Assembly (NCBI RefSeq): GCF_963678635.1
Contig: NC_087065.1
Location: 10,931,579-10,995,578, forward strand
From: Symsagittifera roscoffensis
Taxonomy: Eukaryota; Xenacoelomorpha; Acoela; Convolutidae
Length of the DNA stretch: 64,000 nucleotides
Reading direction: 5' to 3'
The notes beneath the pieces are model-generated. The model saw only the letters and a list, made by a program, of their open reading frames with translations. It was not told where the DNA came from and searched no databases. Positions 49,801-62,600 of the stretch are shown here, piece after piece. Each line of letters opens with the position of its first letter. Position 1 is the first letter of the stretch. Made by a program: the position numbers and the translations under genes.

Positions 49801-52149
49801 ATAGAAAAAAGACGGCCATTTTGAATAAAATAGAGAAAAATCAGAACGACGCCATATTTTGTGACGAACGGTTGTATCCGAGACGAGAAAATTACGGAGC
49901 CTCTTATCGTGGCAATAACACACGATAAGGACCTTAGTGACGGATATTTGTGGAGACGGAGGCTTCAGTGGGGGGAAGAGAAATACCACGGAACCCTCCC
50001 GGGACACGAAATATAGGAGATAAGAGTGTTGTCTCAAGAAAATCACGGGAGCGGAGGCTTGGTCCCCCAGAGACTGTTATATGTGAAGGGACTGTGTAAA
50101 CTAGCCATAACAGTTGCTGTAATGTCCTAGATCTGAATTAAACACCGTTATTATTTAATATTTCAGAGCATGAGTAGATAGAAAAAGGAAAAGGTCAATC
50201 CATCTCCAATGGATTTAATATAAAACTGTCACACAAAAACATATAGAAATAGGTGGTTCGAGCCGTGTTTTTAATGACAATCACGTAGTCTGAGGATCCG
50301 AGACTCAGCTATGTGGTTGTGTTCGCATGCAAACGAAAGCTGATCAAAAGTCGTTTGACTGATGGCCTAAAAATAGTAACTTTTACTTTGCCCTAGACAG
50401 ACCAGAAAATCAACTGGCAAGGTCGAGACGGTGAAAAACGAGTGGAATTAAGGTAACTGACGCCTGCCAGTCATCAATAGGTACTTTTTCTACGCTCCGT
50501 CGCTGTGTGATATTTGGGCGAATGTTACATAGACGTTTTTATGGCGCTCCTGGGTGGGCCTGTTAAAGGCATGAAACCATCATGATCAGCAAGCGTTTCA
50601 GCGACGTACCCTCCGCTCCGGGCGTATGCCCGAGTTAGAGGCCTTAATGACCGTTTTCGTACTAGGGGGAAGGTGCGTACCCCTCCGTCTAGTACGATTT
50701 AGCTTTTTAACTTAGTTAACACCGAAAATTCCGGGGGTCGGAGGGTTAGGTGGGAAATCTAGAGCCCGCTTGTCCTGAGGTCCCAGGACCAAAAACAATT
50801 AAAGAGAAAGCGTAAAACCAAACAAAAAATAGTGTATAACCAAGAAAAAGCCAAAAATAATTATTTAAAAACAAAAAAAGTACAAAAAACAGTAAAAAAA
50901 TCCAAAAAAGACCAAAAACAGTAAAAAAACATAAAGTGACAGTTTATATGTTATTTCCGGACGAGATGTGATCTGACCTTCCTATTTGTTGTTGTTTCAG
51001 ATTGATTTATATCGTTTCTGATAGAGAGATTGTGTGTTTTGGTGAAGGGTTGGGTACCCTCCCTCGAGTGTAATTTGAGTGTTTAAGCACGTTAATGGTG
51101 ATTTTGCCGGTGACCGGAGGGTAGAGTGGCAGGCTGATCAACGTGTTCCACACTCAACAGGGACATCAAGGACAACATCCGCAACGACTGTTGGGTATCG
51201 TTGAAGCAATTTTAGTATCGTTCGGGTACTATTTCCTTAAAACTTAAGTGGTGGGGGGCACGATTGGCGCGGTCCGATTGTACCCTCCATCGATTACAAA
51301 TTTCCGAGTTAAGGGTCTTAATTCGAATATTTTGGTGCAAAGGAGGGTATAGTACTATTTATTAACGACTATTTATAGATTATTGTCCTTACTATATATT
51401 ACTTATCTCCTATTTAGACCCAAGAAACACCCATTTTTTGTCGGAAATTACCAATTTTCGACCAAACTGTAGACCCCCAAATTTTCGGATATCCGAGCTT
51501 TTCCGATAGGCAAAAAGCTTTTATATAGAGAGTAGCCACGTAGTTCGATCCCCTTTATTAAAGAAACCGCGTGAGCAAAGATTCAGTAGAAGTTAGGAAA
51601 ACGAGAATTTTTCGACCAAAATTTTGATAATTTTCTGTATTTTGTCAATCTGTTTTGGGGATCGATTTTTTGAGTTTTTAGAGTTAGAGCAATAAAATTT
51701 TTTGCGTTAGGAGCGTGCTAGCATAACGTGCTCGGTTACTAGAGAAATTTTTGGATAACCCTCCGAGTAGCTCCGTGGACAGAGCTAACGACTTAAGGTT
51801 TGGAAAAGGAAGGAATCGGAGGGTCCAAATTTGATAGTTTTTGGCCAAATTTTTGTTTCTAAACCAATTTTGGTCCGGTTTTTTGCATTATTCCAGTGCC
51901 GTACAGGGCTACTACGCTCATTTCAAGTATTTTTAGGCACTTTCGACCGGAATTGCGAAAAAAGTCTTTCAGATCCTACACAGGTGGTGAAAAAGGCCAT
52001 TTTGACGAACGCGTTTTTGGCGATTTCTCAAAGACTAGTTATCCGATCGGGATAATTTTGGTACCATAAGTCGACGTTTTTGACCACTTTTCCGAATCGC
52101 AACCGTTTTTGGGTTGATTATTTCGGAAAAGAAAAATTTTTTAGAATTT

Positions 52150-52700
52150 GTTGGTTCGGAGGGTCCAAGTAACGGGCAACCCTCCGAGCGGCAGAAAATT
52201 TTATCAAAACATCTTTTTATTCAACTGGGAAGGTTGACCGTGTCAGCCAACCTAGTCTTAAGTCAGGTAGACCGCTTTCAGAGGCTTTACTGCGGTGATT
52301 TAACCCTTTTTCTTGATTTTAGGGGGAACCCTCCGAAGTGACCCTCCGGAGTCAGCTAAACCCTTTAGCAACCCTCCTTAGTGGAAAATTTCCACGAGAT
52401 CACCCTAAGAAGTTGAAACAGCTCCCCCTAGAACCCTTAGCTTATTTTGACGCTTTTTGAAGCTAGTAGGAGAACCTTCCAAGTGAGATCAGAAAATTTG
52501 AAAATTTTGGAGGTACCCTCCGAAGTGACCCTCCGGAGCGTATTAAGCATCTTATTGACCCTCCTTAGTAAATTTAAGGGGACCCTCCGAAGTAACTTGG
52601 GTGATTAAGATACCCTCCTAAGTAACTTGAGTGATTGAGGTACCCTCCGAGGTAACCCTCCGGAGTGTCTTAAACCTTCTAGCGACCCTCCTTGTAAGAG
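52150..52700 (+). repeat. CCCTCCG-rich degenerate repeat in the leader
   Basis: The composite word CCCTCCGAAGTGACCCTCCG occurs near 52329 and 52517, with the variant CCCTCCGAGGTAACCCTCCG near 52643 and many single CCCTCCG, CCTCCTTAGT and CCCTCCGA words between. CTCCGGAG within it is a perfect palindrome. Confidence 0.75.
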
Positions 52701-52902
52701 ACTTGAGTAAACCTTCTGTGGCAATTTGGGAAACGGAAAATATCCATTTAATTAGGATCATATTAGGATATTAGGCGTGCTTATCAGGATCATAAGAATC
52801 CATTCTGACCCGGAAATTCGTGATCAACTTTGGATTCTATATTGGGTGTATTAGAAGTACCCGAACAAAATTTTTTTTTGATTGTGGTTTTGGTTGAGTG
52901 GT

Positions 52903-53210
52903 TGCCTTGAGCTACTTAATAGGAAAGTTCGGGCAATCCGGGAACAAATAAAGGAAGACCTCGGTGGGTGTATTAAGCAAATACACACCCACTTGAGAAG
53001 AAGAATTGTTCCCTACTCTCGTGCACTTGGAGCAGTCCGAGTGTGGGAGAGCTTTTTCATAGATTTGACGAATTTTCGACCAAGAGGTTGCCTTGAGCTA
53101 CTTAGTAGGACAGCTCGGGCAATCGCAGGACACCTAAAAGAAGACCTCGGTGGGTGTATTAGGCAAATACACACCCACTTGAGAAGACTGTGTCCTGGGC
53201 TTCGTTCTTT
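52903..53210 (+). repeat. Duplicated 180-bp leader segment with a conserved hairpin
   Basis: GGTTGCCTTGAGCTACTTA starts near 52903 and again near 53084. In both copies the stretch GAAGACCTCGGTGGGTGTAT, a short A/G-variable loop and TACACACCCACTTGAG is kept almost perfectly and folds into a ~12-bp stem with one or two small bulges, while the sequence around it has diverged. Confidence 0.7.
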
Positions 53211-53664
53211 CGGATCGTTCCGATTGGGGGAAGTCTTTTTCTTTAAGACTAAGTTTTATTTATCTATTTCTGAATCATCACTGCTTTTTATCGAAGATTG
53301 TTTAATTTTAACAAAGCAGTGACTTGATAAATTGTGTGGCGATAAATTGATACTGACAAAAAGTCGCTGTCACCTGTAGGATATTCTTATCTGATTATCG
53401 ATTGTGTTTTGTGTGTCGATTATATCTTGTGGAAACTTAGTGATACTGTTATACTATACAACCGGGTTGAGTTAGCATTATATCAATACTGGGTAGACCC
53501 TGTGTGTAACTTTAGCTGAGTCACTAATTTAGTCGTGAGAGATCTAAGAGACATTTTGATACTGACGGAATCGAGTAGGCAGCGTTAAGTGATTTAACTA
53601 GATCTTGTTTGTGGTACGTTTGCATTGCCATCAAATTACGAATACTTTCATTTTGTACAAAACT

Positions 53665-56600
53665 ATGCAGCGCAGGGACTCGTTAGGATCGACTACTAAA
53701 ATTCCCAGGCTAAGCAAGGGAAGCACGCGGAAATTTAGAACTAGGCGTAGCCAAACCTCGTTTAGCAGCGCTTCCGACGCGTTTGCTGAAGACGAATCGA
53801 CTAAAGGTCAACCTGATCTTTCAGTGATCGAAATGAGACTAAGGAGCGAGAAAAACCTTGATGGCAATCAAGGGCGGAGCGCCGAGGCCGAGCCTGCGAG
53901 CGAAACGCCGGTGGATCCCTTTGACGAAGGGGAGCGAACGCTCATTCGACCCGACTTTGAGCCAGACGGGGTCCTCGAACGAGAGGAAGTCGAGAGGACA
54001 GAGGAGACCTCGGAGCGTTCCGAGGTCGAACCTCGGGAGGAGGTGTTGTACAGGGGAATGTCCAAGTCAGAGACTAAGAGCTATAAATGGAGAAGGGAAC
54101 CTTCACATCTGACAAGTGCACACTCATCCTTGGCCAAACAGAGTAACAACGCGATGATGTCGAGTATGAGTCCGGGTAAAGAGCAGACGTTCTCGAAGGC
54201 CAAGAAGAGTTGGAAGTCCTTGTACGACGAACGCATGGCGTCACTACCAACCGTAGGTTTGACTTCCAGTGATGACTACCCGGAGATAACCCATCCGGAT
54301 GTGAACTTCACACCGTGCCCAAGGAACGAGAAGAGCAGGAAGGCGTCATCAGTCTCGCCGACCAGACCCATGTCAGATGGGATAACGATGGGAGCATCAT
54401 CAACGTTTGACAGACTAATGACGTCAATGCACAAGCAAAAGGACGGTGCGTCATCGAGTACTAGGCTACCGCCGCAGCTGACCTCGTCTTCTCTGGGGCT
54501 AACCCCGCCATTGGGGGCAGCTGGTGACATAAGTGATATGTTCGCTGGTGTGATGAATGGCCTGGATGAATTGAGGCGAGACATGACTAAGAGGATAGAT
54601 CAAGTTGACGAGAGAGCTCACCATGGTCGAGAGAATTTGAAAGATGAGCTAACGCACGTGAAGTCGCAGGCGAGGTTTGATCAGGCTCGATTGATTCGTG
54701 ACACCGATCAATGCCTGGCCGAGAGCCTGGCACAGGCAAACAAAGAGTCAGAGGAAAGAGAGGCTAGGATGACAAGAGAGATCGAGCGATTGTTGAATGA
54801 TCATGATAATACCTACGCCCAAACGATGACTGGCCTGGAAAGGAGGTTGGACGCCAAATCTGACTTGATGATGCGGAAGCTTGACGCGATCCTGAATGGG
54901 AATAGTTGGCAGGAGCATTCCAACTCAAGGGAGCGCTCACGCCATGCGAATGTTGGAGATGGTACGGGCAACAGTGCCAGAGCCCAGCAAGGCTCGAGAA
55001 CGAACTACGAACATAGAAACAAGGAGCGGCCAAGGGCAGCCCCGCAGAGGCCTGGCTGGACAAATCCAGTCCCACCGGAGGCAGATGCCACCCCGGAGAC
55101 AAGATTGCCAACCGTGCCACAAGTCAGTTCAGTACCAGATCTGACTACAGTCTCACAAGACACAACGATGTATGCCTCGATGTTTGAGCCTCTGAACAGA
55201 TCTCTTGAAACATTCATCACCGAGCTCTCGAAGTCAACTGAGAGAGGAGAGAGGTCAAGAAGAACACTGAAAAAGCCAAAGTCATATAAAGACGAGTCGG
55301 ACGGCTGCATTGATACTTGGATAGAGGTGATGAAGTTACACTTTGAGGAAGAGAATCTCTCCAAGAAACAAGAGTGCAGCGCGCTGACGAGCAACTTGGA
55401 GGGTACTGCACTAAATTGTGTAATGGCGAAAAGAGCCAATGAGAGGGATAGCGCTCGCAAGATATTCGACATCCTGCTGAATCGTTTCGGCTCTGGAGTA
55501 CAAGGGCACCAGGCCATGGTGAAGTTCGAGAAGAGGCGTCAGAGAGATGAAGAATCAATAGATAAATTCTTGGACGACCTTGAATTGCTCAGGAGGAGGA
55601 GCAACCCGGATGAGAGAATATCCGAACGAAACTTGGCGATCGCTTCGAAGTTCATGGATGGTGTAAGGAGTGAGGAGTTGAAGACGATGTTGGCCACTCA
55701 CTTCACCCTGTCGCTTGACCAGGTACCCACGCCCGACGACTTGCGTATGAAGTCACGCGAGTATTTACTGATAAAACCGAGGGCGCAAAACCGTTACAGC
55801 AATTATGGCAACTATAGCGGGACAAACACTGGTGCGAATTCCAGTTGGTACAAACCTCGCGATGACATGGACAAGAGGAGGTCGTGTGCGAATTGTGGTT
55901 CGATGGACCATCACGTTTCTGCGTGTTCTGCATACAAACAGAACATGAAGGCCATAGGCTACTTTCTCGAGGACGCTGACGCGACCGACGAGGATCATGA
56001 AGAGTACGTGAGAGGGCTCATCATGAAATATGGTCCGAGGTGTTTCTTCTGTAATTTGGAGGGACACTTCAAGTCGGATTGTACTCAATTTTGGGACGCA
56101 GTAGCGGACGCGAAACATCCCCGCCACGAAGAGGCGCTTTCGGGTGTCAAGGCCAGTCGAGCACGTCTGATGAACGAGGCTGAATCTCGGAGAAAGGAAA
56201 CGACACCGAGCACCTTTGCGACCAAAAAGGTTAAGACATGGCCTGACGAGGTGGTAGCCTCGAACCTCGAAGCAGAGTCGTCTAGTCCACTCAAGGTGGA
56301 TTACGGCCTGGCGGCAAGGACAGCGCTGCAGAATGTCAAACAGGACCTTGCCACGAAAGAAGTGGAGCAATGGGTAAGGTCGGAGCTGGAGAGCACAGAT
56401 CTTCGGGAAAGTCTTAATGTCCTGAGTAAGACGACAAGAGCAGAAGATGAAAAAGAGCCCAAGAAACAGGGACTAAAACTGAACGTTATATCTGGCAAGA
56501 CTTTCGGCATGACGAAGGCAGGGACCAAAATAATGTCTATCATCTCAGTCGCAGGGCACCAGGTGGTCAAGAACCTGAGCGAGCCATCCGAGATTACACT

Positions 56601-59600
56601 GGTCCACCTGGACATCTATGCCGACTACCTGAAGGAGAAGGATCCCAAACTGGACTCCAGGGCAGTGCGAGCGCTGCTCACAACGGGAGGTCCGAGGCTG
56701 ATGAAAGTGGACGGACATTATATCGATGTCCATGGCCCTTACCCGATTCTGATGAACGTGGATGGCATCAATATCTACACGAAAGCTCACATAACTGATG
56801 CGAACGATCAGGTTGGCCGGATATACATTGGTCAAGAGGAACTGAAGGTCAGACGAATCGGACACAACGCGATGCTCGAGCAAGATGCTGTGCATATTGG
56901 TTGCGAGGCAGATCTGGCCGCACACGTTCTGGACGTGCAAGGCAGACAGCTTTCAGTAAAGGGACTGCTAGACACGGGAGCAGTAGTCAGTGTCATGCCA
57001 GTCAAAACTTGGACCGACATGGGTTTTGAGAGGTCGGATCTCATACCGACAAACATCAGGTTGGCAGCTGCCAATCAGGGAGCGATCTATGTCACCGGGC
57101 GAACCCCGATCATCTCACTGCAGCTCGGAGGGAGACATCTTTGGATGAGCTTCCTAGTAGTAGAGAATTTGGACGAATCCGACCAGTTCATCCTAGGAAG
57201 GGATTTCGTTCGCAACTTTGACGTCACGATAGATCTCAATGACGGATTGATTAGGATCAGGGATCCTGAAAGAAAGTATGAGAAAAGACCCCTTAATAAG
57301 ATCTTAATTAATCAGGCCAAGGTGCCGATTTTTCTGGATCGAAAAGTTAGATTAAAACCGAACCAAGCCGTAATAGCAACGTTTAGGATGAGGAACTTGA
57401 ATGAACTCAGCAATGACAGACAGGTGTGTCTGGTACCAAATCCAAACAGTAAAAGCTCGGCTATTTTAGGAAGAAGCTTCTCGCTCACTCAGAGCGGACT
57501 GTGTGTGAGTGTGTTATTGAACACAGAGGCAACAACAGTGACAATACAGAGGGGAAAGAAACTTGGCTACGCTTTGCCTCTGAACACAGACTTTCTGAGT
57601 GTGGAGAACTTGAAGAAGTTTGATGTAACTAAGTGTCCATTACATGCGAACCAAGAATGTATAATGAAAAGAGTAATTGAATTGAAATCTTCTAGGAAAT
57701 TGTTTTCAATGAAGTCGGAAACAGATGATGGGCTGTCTAGTTGTTCCAACTTTCCTGAGAGACCGACGGAAGCAGAGTTAGCAGCGAATAGGCCTGTCCT
57801 ACCTGAGATAGAGCATCTGAAGGGTAAAATATCCGACAAGGAACTAGATTCGCTCAGGGCGGTGCTAAATCGGAACGCAGACGTTTTTTCGAAACATAAG
57901 GCCGACATAGGTTGTTGCAATTTTGTAGAGCACGAGATTGAGATAGAAGAGGGCTCGGTACCTCATAGGGAAGGGGCGAGAAGAATGACCCCAAACAAGT
58001 CAGAAGCGTGTAGGAAGGAAATCGAGATTTTAATGGAGTACGACATGATCGAGCCGTCGAAGTCCCCATGGGCTTGTGGCGTGGTCATGGCAAAAAAGAA
58101 AGGGGGACAACTCAGATTTTGTTGCGATTTCCGTTATCTGAACGCAGTGACTATAAAGGACGCATATCCGATTCCCCGCATCGATGAGAGCCTATCCAAG
58201 CTGGGAGACGCCAAGTTCTTCACAACGTTGGATTTGGGCTCAGCATTCTGGCAAGTGCCGCTCAGAAAGCAAGATCGAGAGAAAACAGGTTTCGCTTGTG
58301 AGCTGGGACTGTTCCAGTGGAAGAGGATGCCATTCGGATTGTGCAACGCGACAGCCACATTCCAGCGACTGATGGCTCAGGCACTCACGAGCGTTACTAA
58401 GAAGTATGGGAATCTCATCATGTGTTATGTCGATGATGTAGTGATCGCGACACCAACCTTGGAAGACCACATCGAAAGGTTGGAAGAGGTGTTTTCTTGC
58501 ATGAAGCAGGCGGGTCTGAAATGCAAACCCTCTAAGTGCGAAATCCTCAAAGATTCCATAAAGTATCTGGGCCGCCTGGTTGACAAACATGGAGTGAGAC
58601 CAGATCCCGAAGCGGTTGAAGCGGTGCTGACCTGGAAGGCACCTAAAACAGATACACAGTTGATGAGTTTTCTGGGATTCGCCAATTATTATCGCGAGTT
58701 CATCAAGGGGTATGCTGACAAAATATACCCCATGCAGAAGTTGATGAGAAATAAGGGCAAAAAGTTCACCTGGACTGATGAGGCACAAGTCTCATTTGAA
58801 AACATCAAACGCGAACTTTGCGAGGCACCGGTCCTCGGCATGCCAACGGAGAAGGGGATGTTCGTGCTGGACACGGATGCATCAGTGGTTGCGATATCAG
58901 GCATACTTCACCAAGAGCAGGAGTGGAACGGGAGAACGGTTCTTCGTCCGATAGCTTATGGAAGTAAAGTCCTGAGTGACACTGAGATGAAGTACGGCGC
59001 ACCAAAAGCGGAGATGTTTGCTGTGATCACGTTTGTGGAAAAGTACAGGGCCTACTTGGGGAGTGCTCCCTTCAAGTTGCGGGTGGACAATCGTGCCCTT
59101 GCCTGGCTGAAAACCTATTCGATGGACCAGAGCTACATTGGTCGTTGGATCGTGCGCTTGGATGGATACCACATGATCATAGAGCACCGTACCCGTGACA
59201 AGCACCAGAACGCAGATAGCCTCAGCAAAAAGACAGAATTTTATGAGCGCCTCGAAGAGAAGCAAGTTAACCAATCAGAGATCAAAGACGGGTTTTCCTT
59301 TCTGGACAAAGAAACCTATGATGAGCTGCCACTTACTAGGTGGTTAGACAAATCAGGACATCCTATACCTGGACACCCTGACCTTCCAGTGGAGACGGCT
59401 GCGGAGATAAAGCTTTTAGCCAGAGGCGAACCCGTTCCGTTGGATCTGCTAGTCCGATCCAACTTGGTACAGCAAGAACTGACCAGGCTGGGTATAAACA
59501 GCATCGCTTTATTGAATAAGACGGTGAACGTGGCGCCGGACGTCATGGGAAAACTCCGTGACTTGTTGGATAGGGAAGTGGATAGGCATGATCGTGAATG

Positions 59601-62600
59601 GAGGGAAACCATGCAGAGGTTGACTGTCACCGAGAGAACGGAGAAGAGGCCAGTGTCCATTCGCAGCCGAGGCGTTGAACGGGATTGCAGGTCGATCGTC
59701 AACCAGCTGGTGACCTCGATGCCGAAAGAAGTATTGTTGAGAACTTCGTTCACTGAATATGGAACATCGAATCAAAACCAAGCTACTGAGGAAGTCAGGA
59801 TCAGATCGAAATCTAGCTTCACGAGGAGAGTGCACTTCACGGATGCAAAAGAGGAATACGAGCCAAGCCCAGATTGTTCGTCCATGGACGAGACAATGTC
59901 CGGGGAGTCTGACACCTTCGAGCCAGTCAAGGACGTCTCCTCTGATGAGTCAGACATCTTTGAGCCCGTGCAGGACGACTTGTCCGGGGAGAGGTTGACT
60001 AGACCACCTAGGGGCAGAATTTTGTCTGGGGAGTCGGGTTCAAAGCGACCGATGGACAGAGTTTTGTCCGGGGAGTCAAGAAACATCTCAGACAACTTGG
60101 AATATGATGTTGAGGAATCAGTCGTTTCAAGTGGTGACTCGAGACCCCAGTCCTGGGACAACACGTCTGAAACAACTTCCAATTCCGATGTGTCAGAGAT
60201 TGCGATCCACTCCTTATTGGTAGACTGGAAGCAGCGTGGGCTGGACCGGGAAATACATCAGGATCCAGACAGGGACAGATACACCTCAGATGAAGAGGGC
60301 ACTGTGGTAGACAATGCCGCAGACGAGCTCGAACTGATAGCAGTTTCAAAACGCCCAACCAGATTGCTGCCACATGGTACGGTCGTCCGTACCAATCTGG
60401 AACCATCTGTGCAAGAAGCGACGCCTTTGAAAAAGATATGGTGTGTCAAGTTGATGGACGATGCTCATGCTCCGGAGATAATGAGTGGGCAAATGAACGT
60501 GGTGAAGACGTATTTGAAAGCCAGGTACAGGCTGTCGGATCTCCTGAGGGCTCAACGAAATGATAGAATGACGAGCAGTCTGAAAAGATGGATCGAGAAT
60601 GGAGCACCTGACAAGGGAGACTTGGAAGAAGACAGCTACAAAATCCTGAAGCAGTTTTACCTGAAGAGAAAAGACTTGTTGTACCTGAATAAGGACGGAA
60701 TCGTAGCCTGTAAGCGCAAGGAGGAGGACAAGGTCCTTTATAAATACAACTCAATAGTGTTACCACAGTTGTACCAGACTGAGTTGCTCTTTCGCTCACA
60801 TGATCAGATGGGACATCAAGGCGTGGACAAAGTGTATAACAGGATACAAAAACGATTCGAATGGCCGGGGTTGAAGAAGGCTTGTGAGAAATGGATAGCC
60901 GCATGCCTGTCTTGTCAACAGGCAAAGGATCCCAGGAAACTAAGGTTCCCCCTACAGTCAATAGAATCGTCAGGTTTCAACGAAGTGGTGCAAATTGATC
61001 ACCAGAAAATCTGCATGACAGCAACGGGCTATAATCAGGTGCTGGTAATGATCGACCATTTTACGAAGTATGCGGAGGCGGCACCCTGCATGACAGCATC
61101 GGCAGAAGAAACGTGCGATCATTTGATAAACGTGTGGATAGCAAGGCATGGCTGCCCCATCACGTTCCAATCTGACAATGGCAAAGCATTCGTAGGTGAT
61201 CTCACGAAAGAGTTAATGAAAAGGTCGCAGGTAGCGCAGGCCCACTCGACCACTTATCACCCGCAAACGAATGGCCTAGTCGAGAGGCAGAATCGCACAC
61301 TGGTATCCATGTTGAGAGTCTATTGCTCACGCTACATGGATGACTGGGACAAGCACTTACCGCAAGTGATGGGTGCTTACAACAGCACGGAGCATTCCAC
61401 CACGGGAATAAGTCCGCATATGATGCTCACGGGTCATGAAAAAGCACTCCCGTTAACGTTCTTCTACCCTGAATATGAAGGGAAGAGGACAGCACCGCAA
61501 ACGTACGTGCGGGACGTTATTAGAAGACAACAGGACCTCAATGACTTATGCAGGAGGAATACGCAACAGGCGCAAATTAGACAAAAAAGGAGGTTTGATA
61601 AAAGAACAGCCGATGCAAAAGCCTACTCAGTTGGCGATTACGTCTGGGTGTTCCAGGAAGTGGTTCCACCAAAAGGAACCAAGAAACTATTAAAGAAATG
61701 GCGTGGTCCATTTCAGATAACAGAGGTGCATCAAGGAGGTCGTTTTTATCGGCTGAGCACCGGAAGAGCGGCTCATTACGAGAATATCAAACCACACAAC
61801 GCCTCGTCCGAGGATTGGTGCATCCCAGCGGACATGCAAGAGGGAGACTATTTAATAGTGGATCCTGCTTGTGAAGTGAATGAAAGGGGTACCCGCGACA
61901 AGAACGACGGGAATGAGATGGTGGACAATTGTGATCTACCACTGGATCTCGAGTTGACTGAGCGAGTAGAGGTGGACGATGAAACTCTACCATATGCCGA
62001 AGAAGACTGGGATTGCCCAGAACAAACCGAAATTGACAAAGGAATACAGCCTGACTTTCCGCTCACTATGGAGACACGCCAAAGTAAGAGGGGAAAAAAC
62101 CAGAAGAAATACAATCCGTATGGCGAGGACTTCGTTGTAGACCGGATAGTAGTGAGTGATGTCATAGACTCGCTGGTGGGGCTGGACGAAGTAGCAATCC
62201 TAAAAGAAATCGACCTTGTGAACGATATGGATCAAGATTGGATCGACGATCGATCAGAACCGGAAGTGGAGTTCGAACCAGAAGCGGAACAGACTCATGA
62301 GCAAGAACTAACAAACTTGCGCGTGCTCGAATGGCTCCACGATCTGCCGACAGATCCAAAAGAGACGATCCTGACGATTCAGGACGTCGACAGAGATGGC
62401 GTCAGATACATCAGTCATGACAATACCGAGTCCAACTGGGTCGCCCCAGATGGTCCTCTACGTGTTCCACAATCCAACCTCGGTCTCCTAGACTTTGGGC
62501 GATCGACGGGGACGTCGATGGATATTTTTGTCCGGGGAGTGGGGGTAGGACTCACCCACACCGAAAATCTCATGATAAAAAAATTAAAATCGGCAAGGGA

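Larger units (their letters stand above)
49801..53664 (+). other. Long leader / candidate 5' LTR region of the Ty3/gypsy element
   Basis: No frame here has coding character. The base composition is less AT-rich than the DNA to the left, and the motif CCCTCCG or its complement CGGAGGG occurs at least a dozen times from about 50 kb to 52.7 kb, densest at 52150-52700. The 5' LTR should lie here, but its partner 3' LTR is beyond the window, so neither its ends nor a primer-binding site could be fixed. Confidence 0.5.

Noticed and set aside
52882-53322. 146-codon frame containing two 60-residue repeats
   Set aside because: Most differences between the repeats change amino acids while a hairpin is kept, so RNA structure explains it better than coding.
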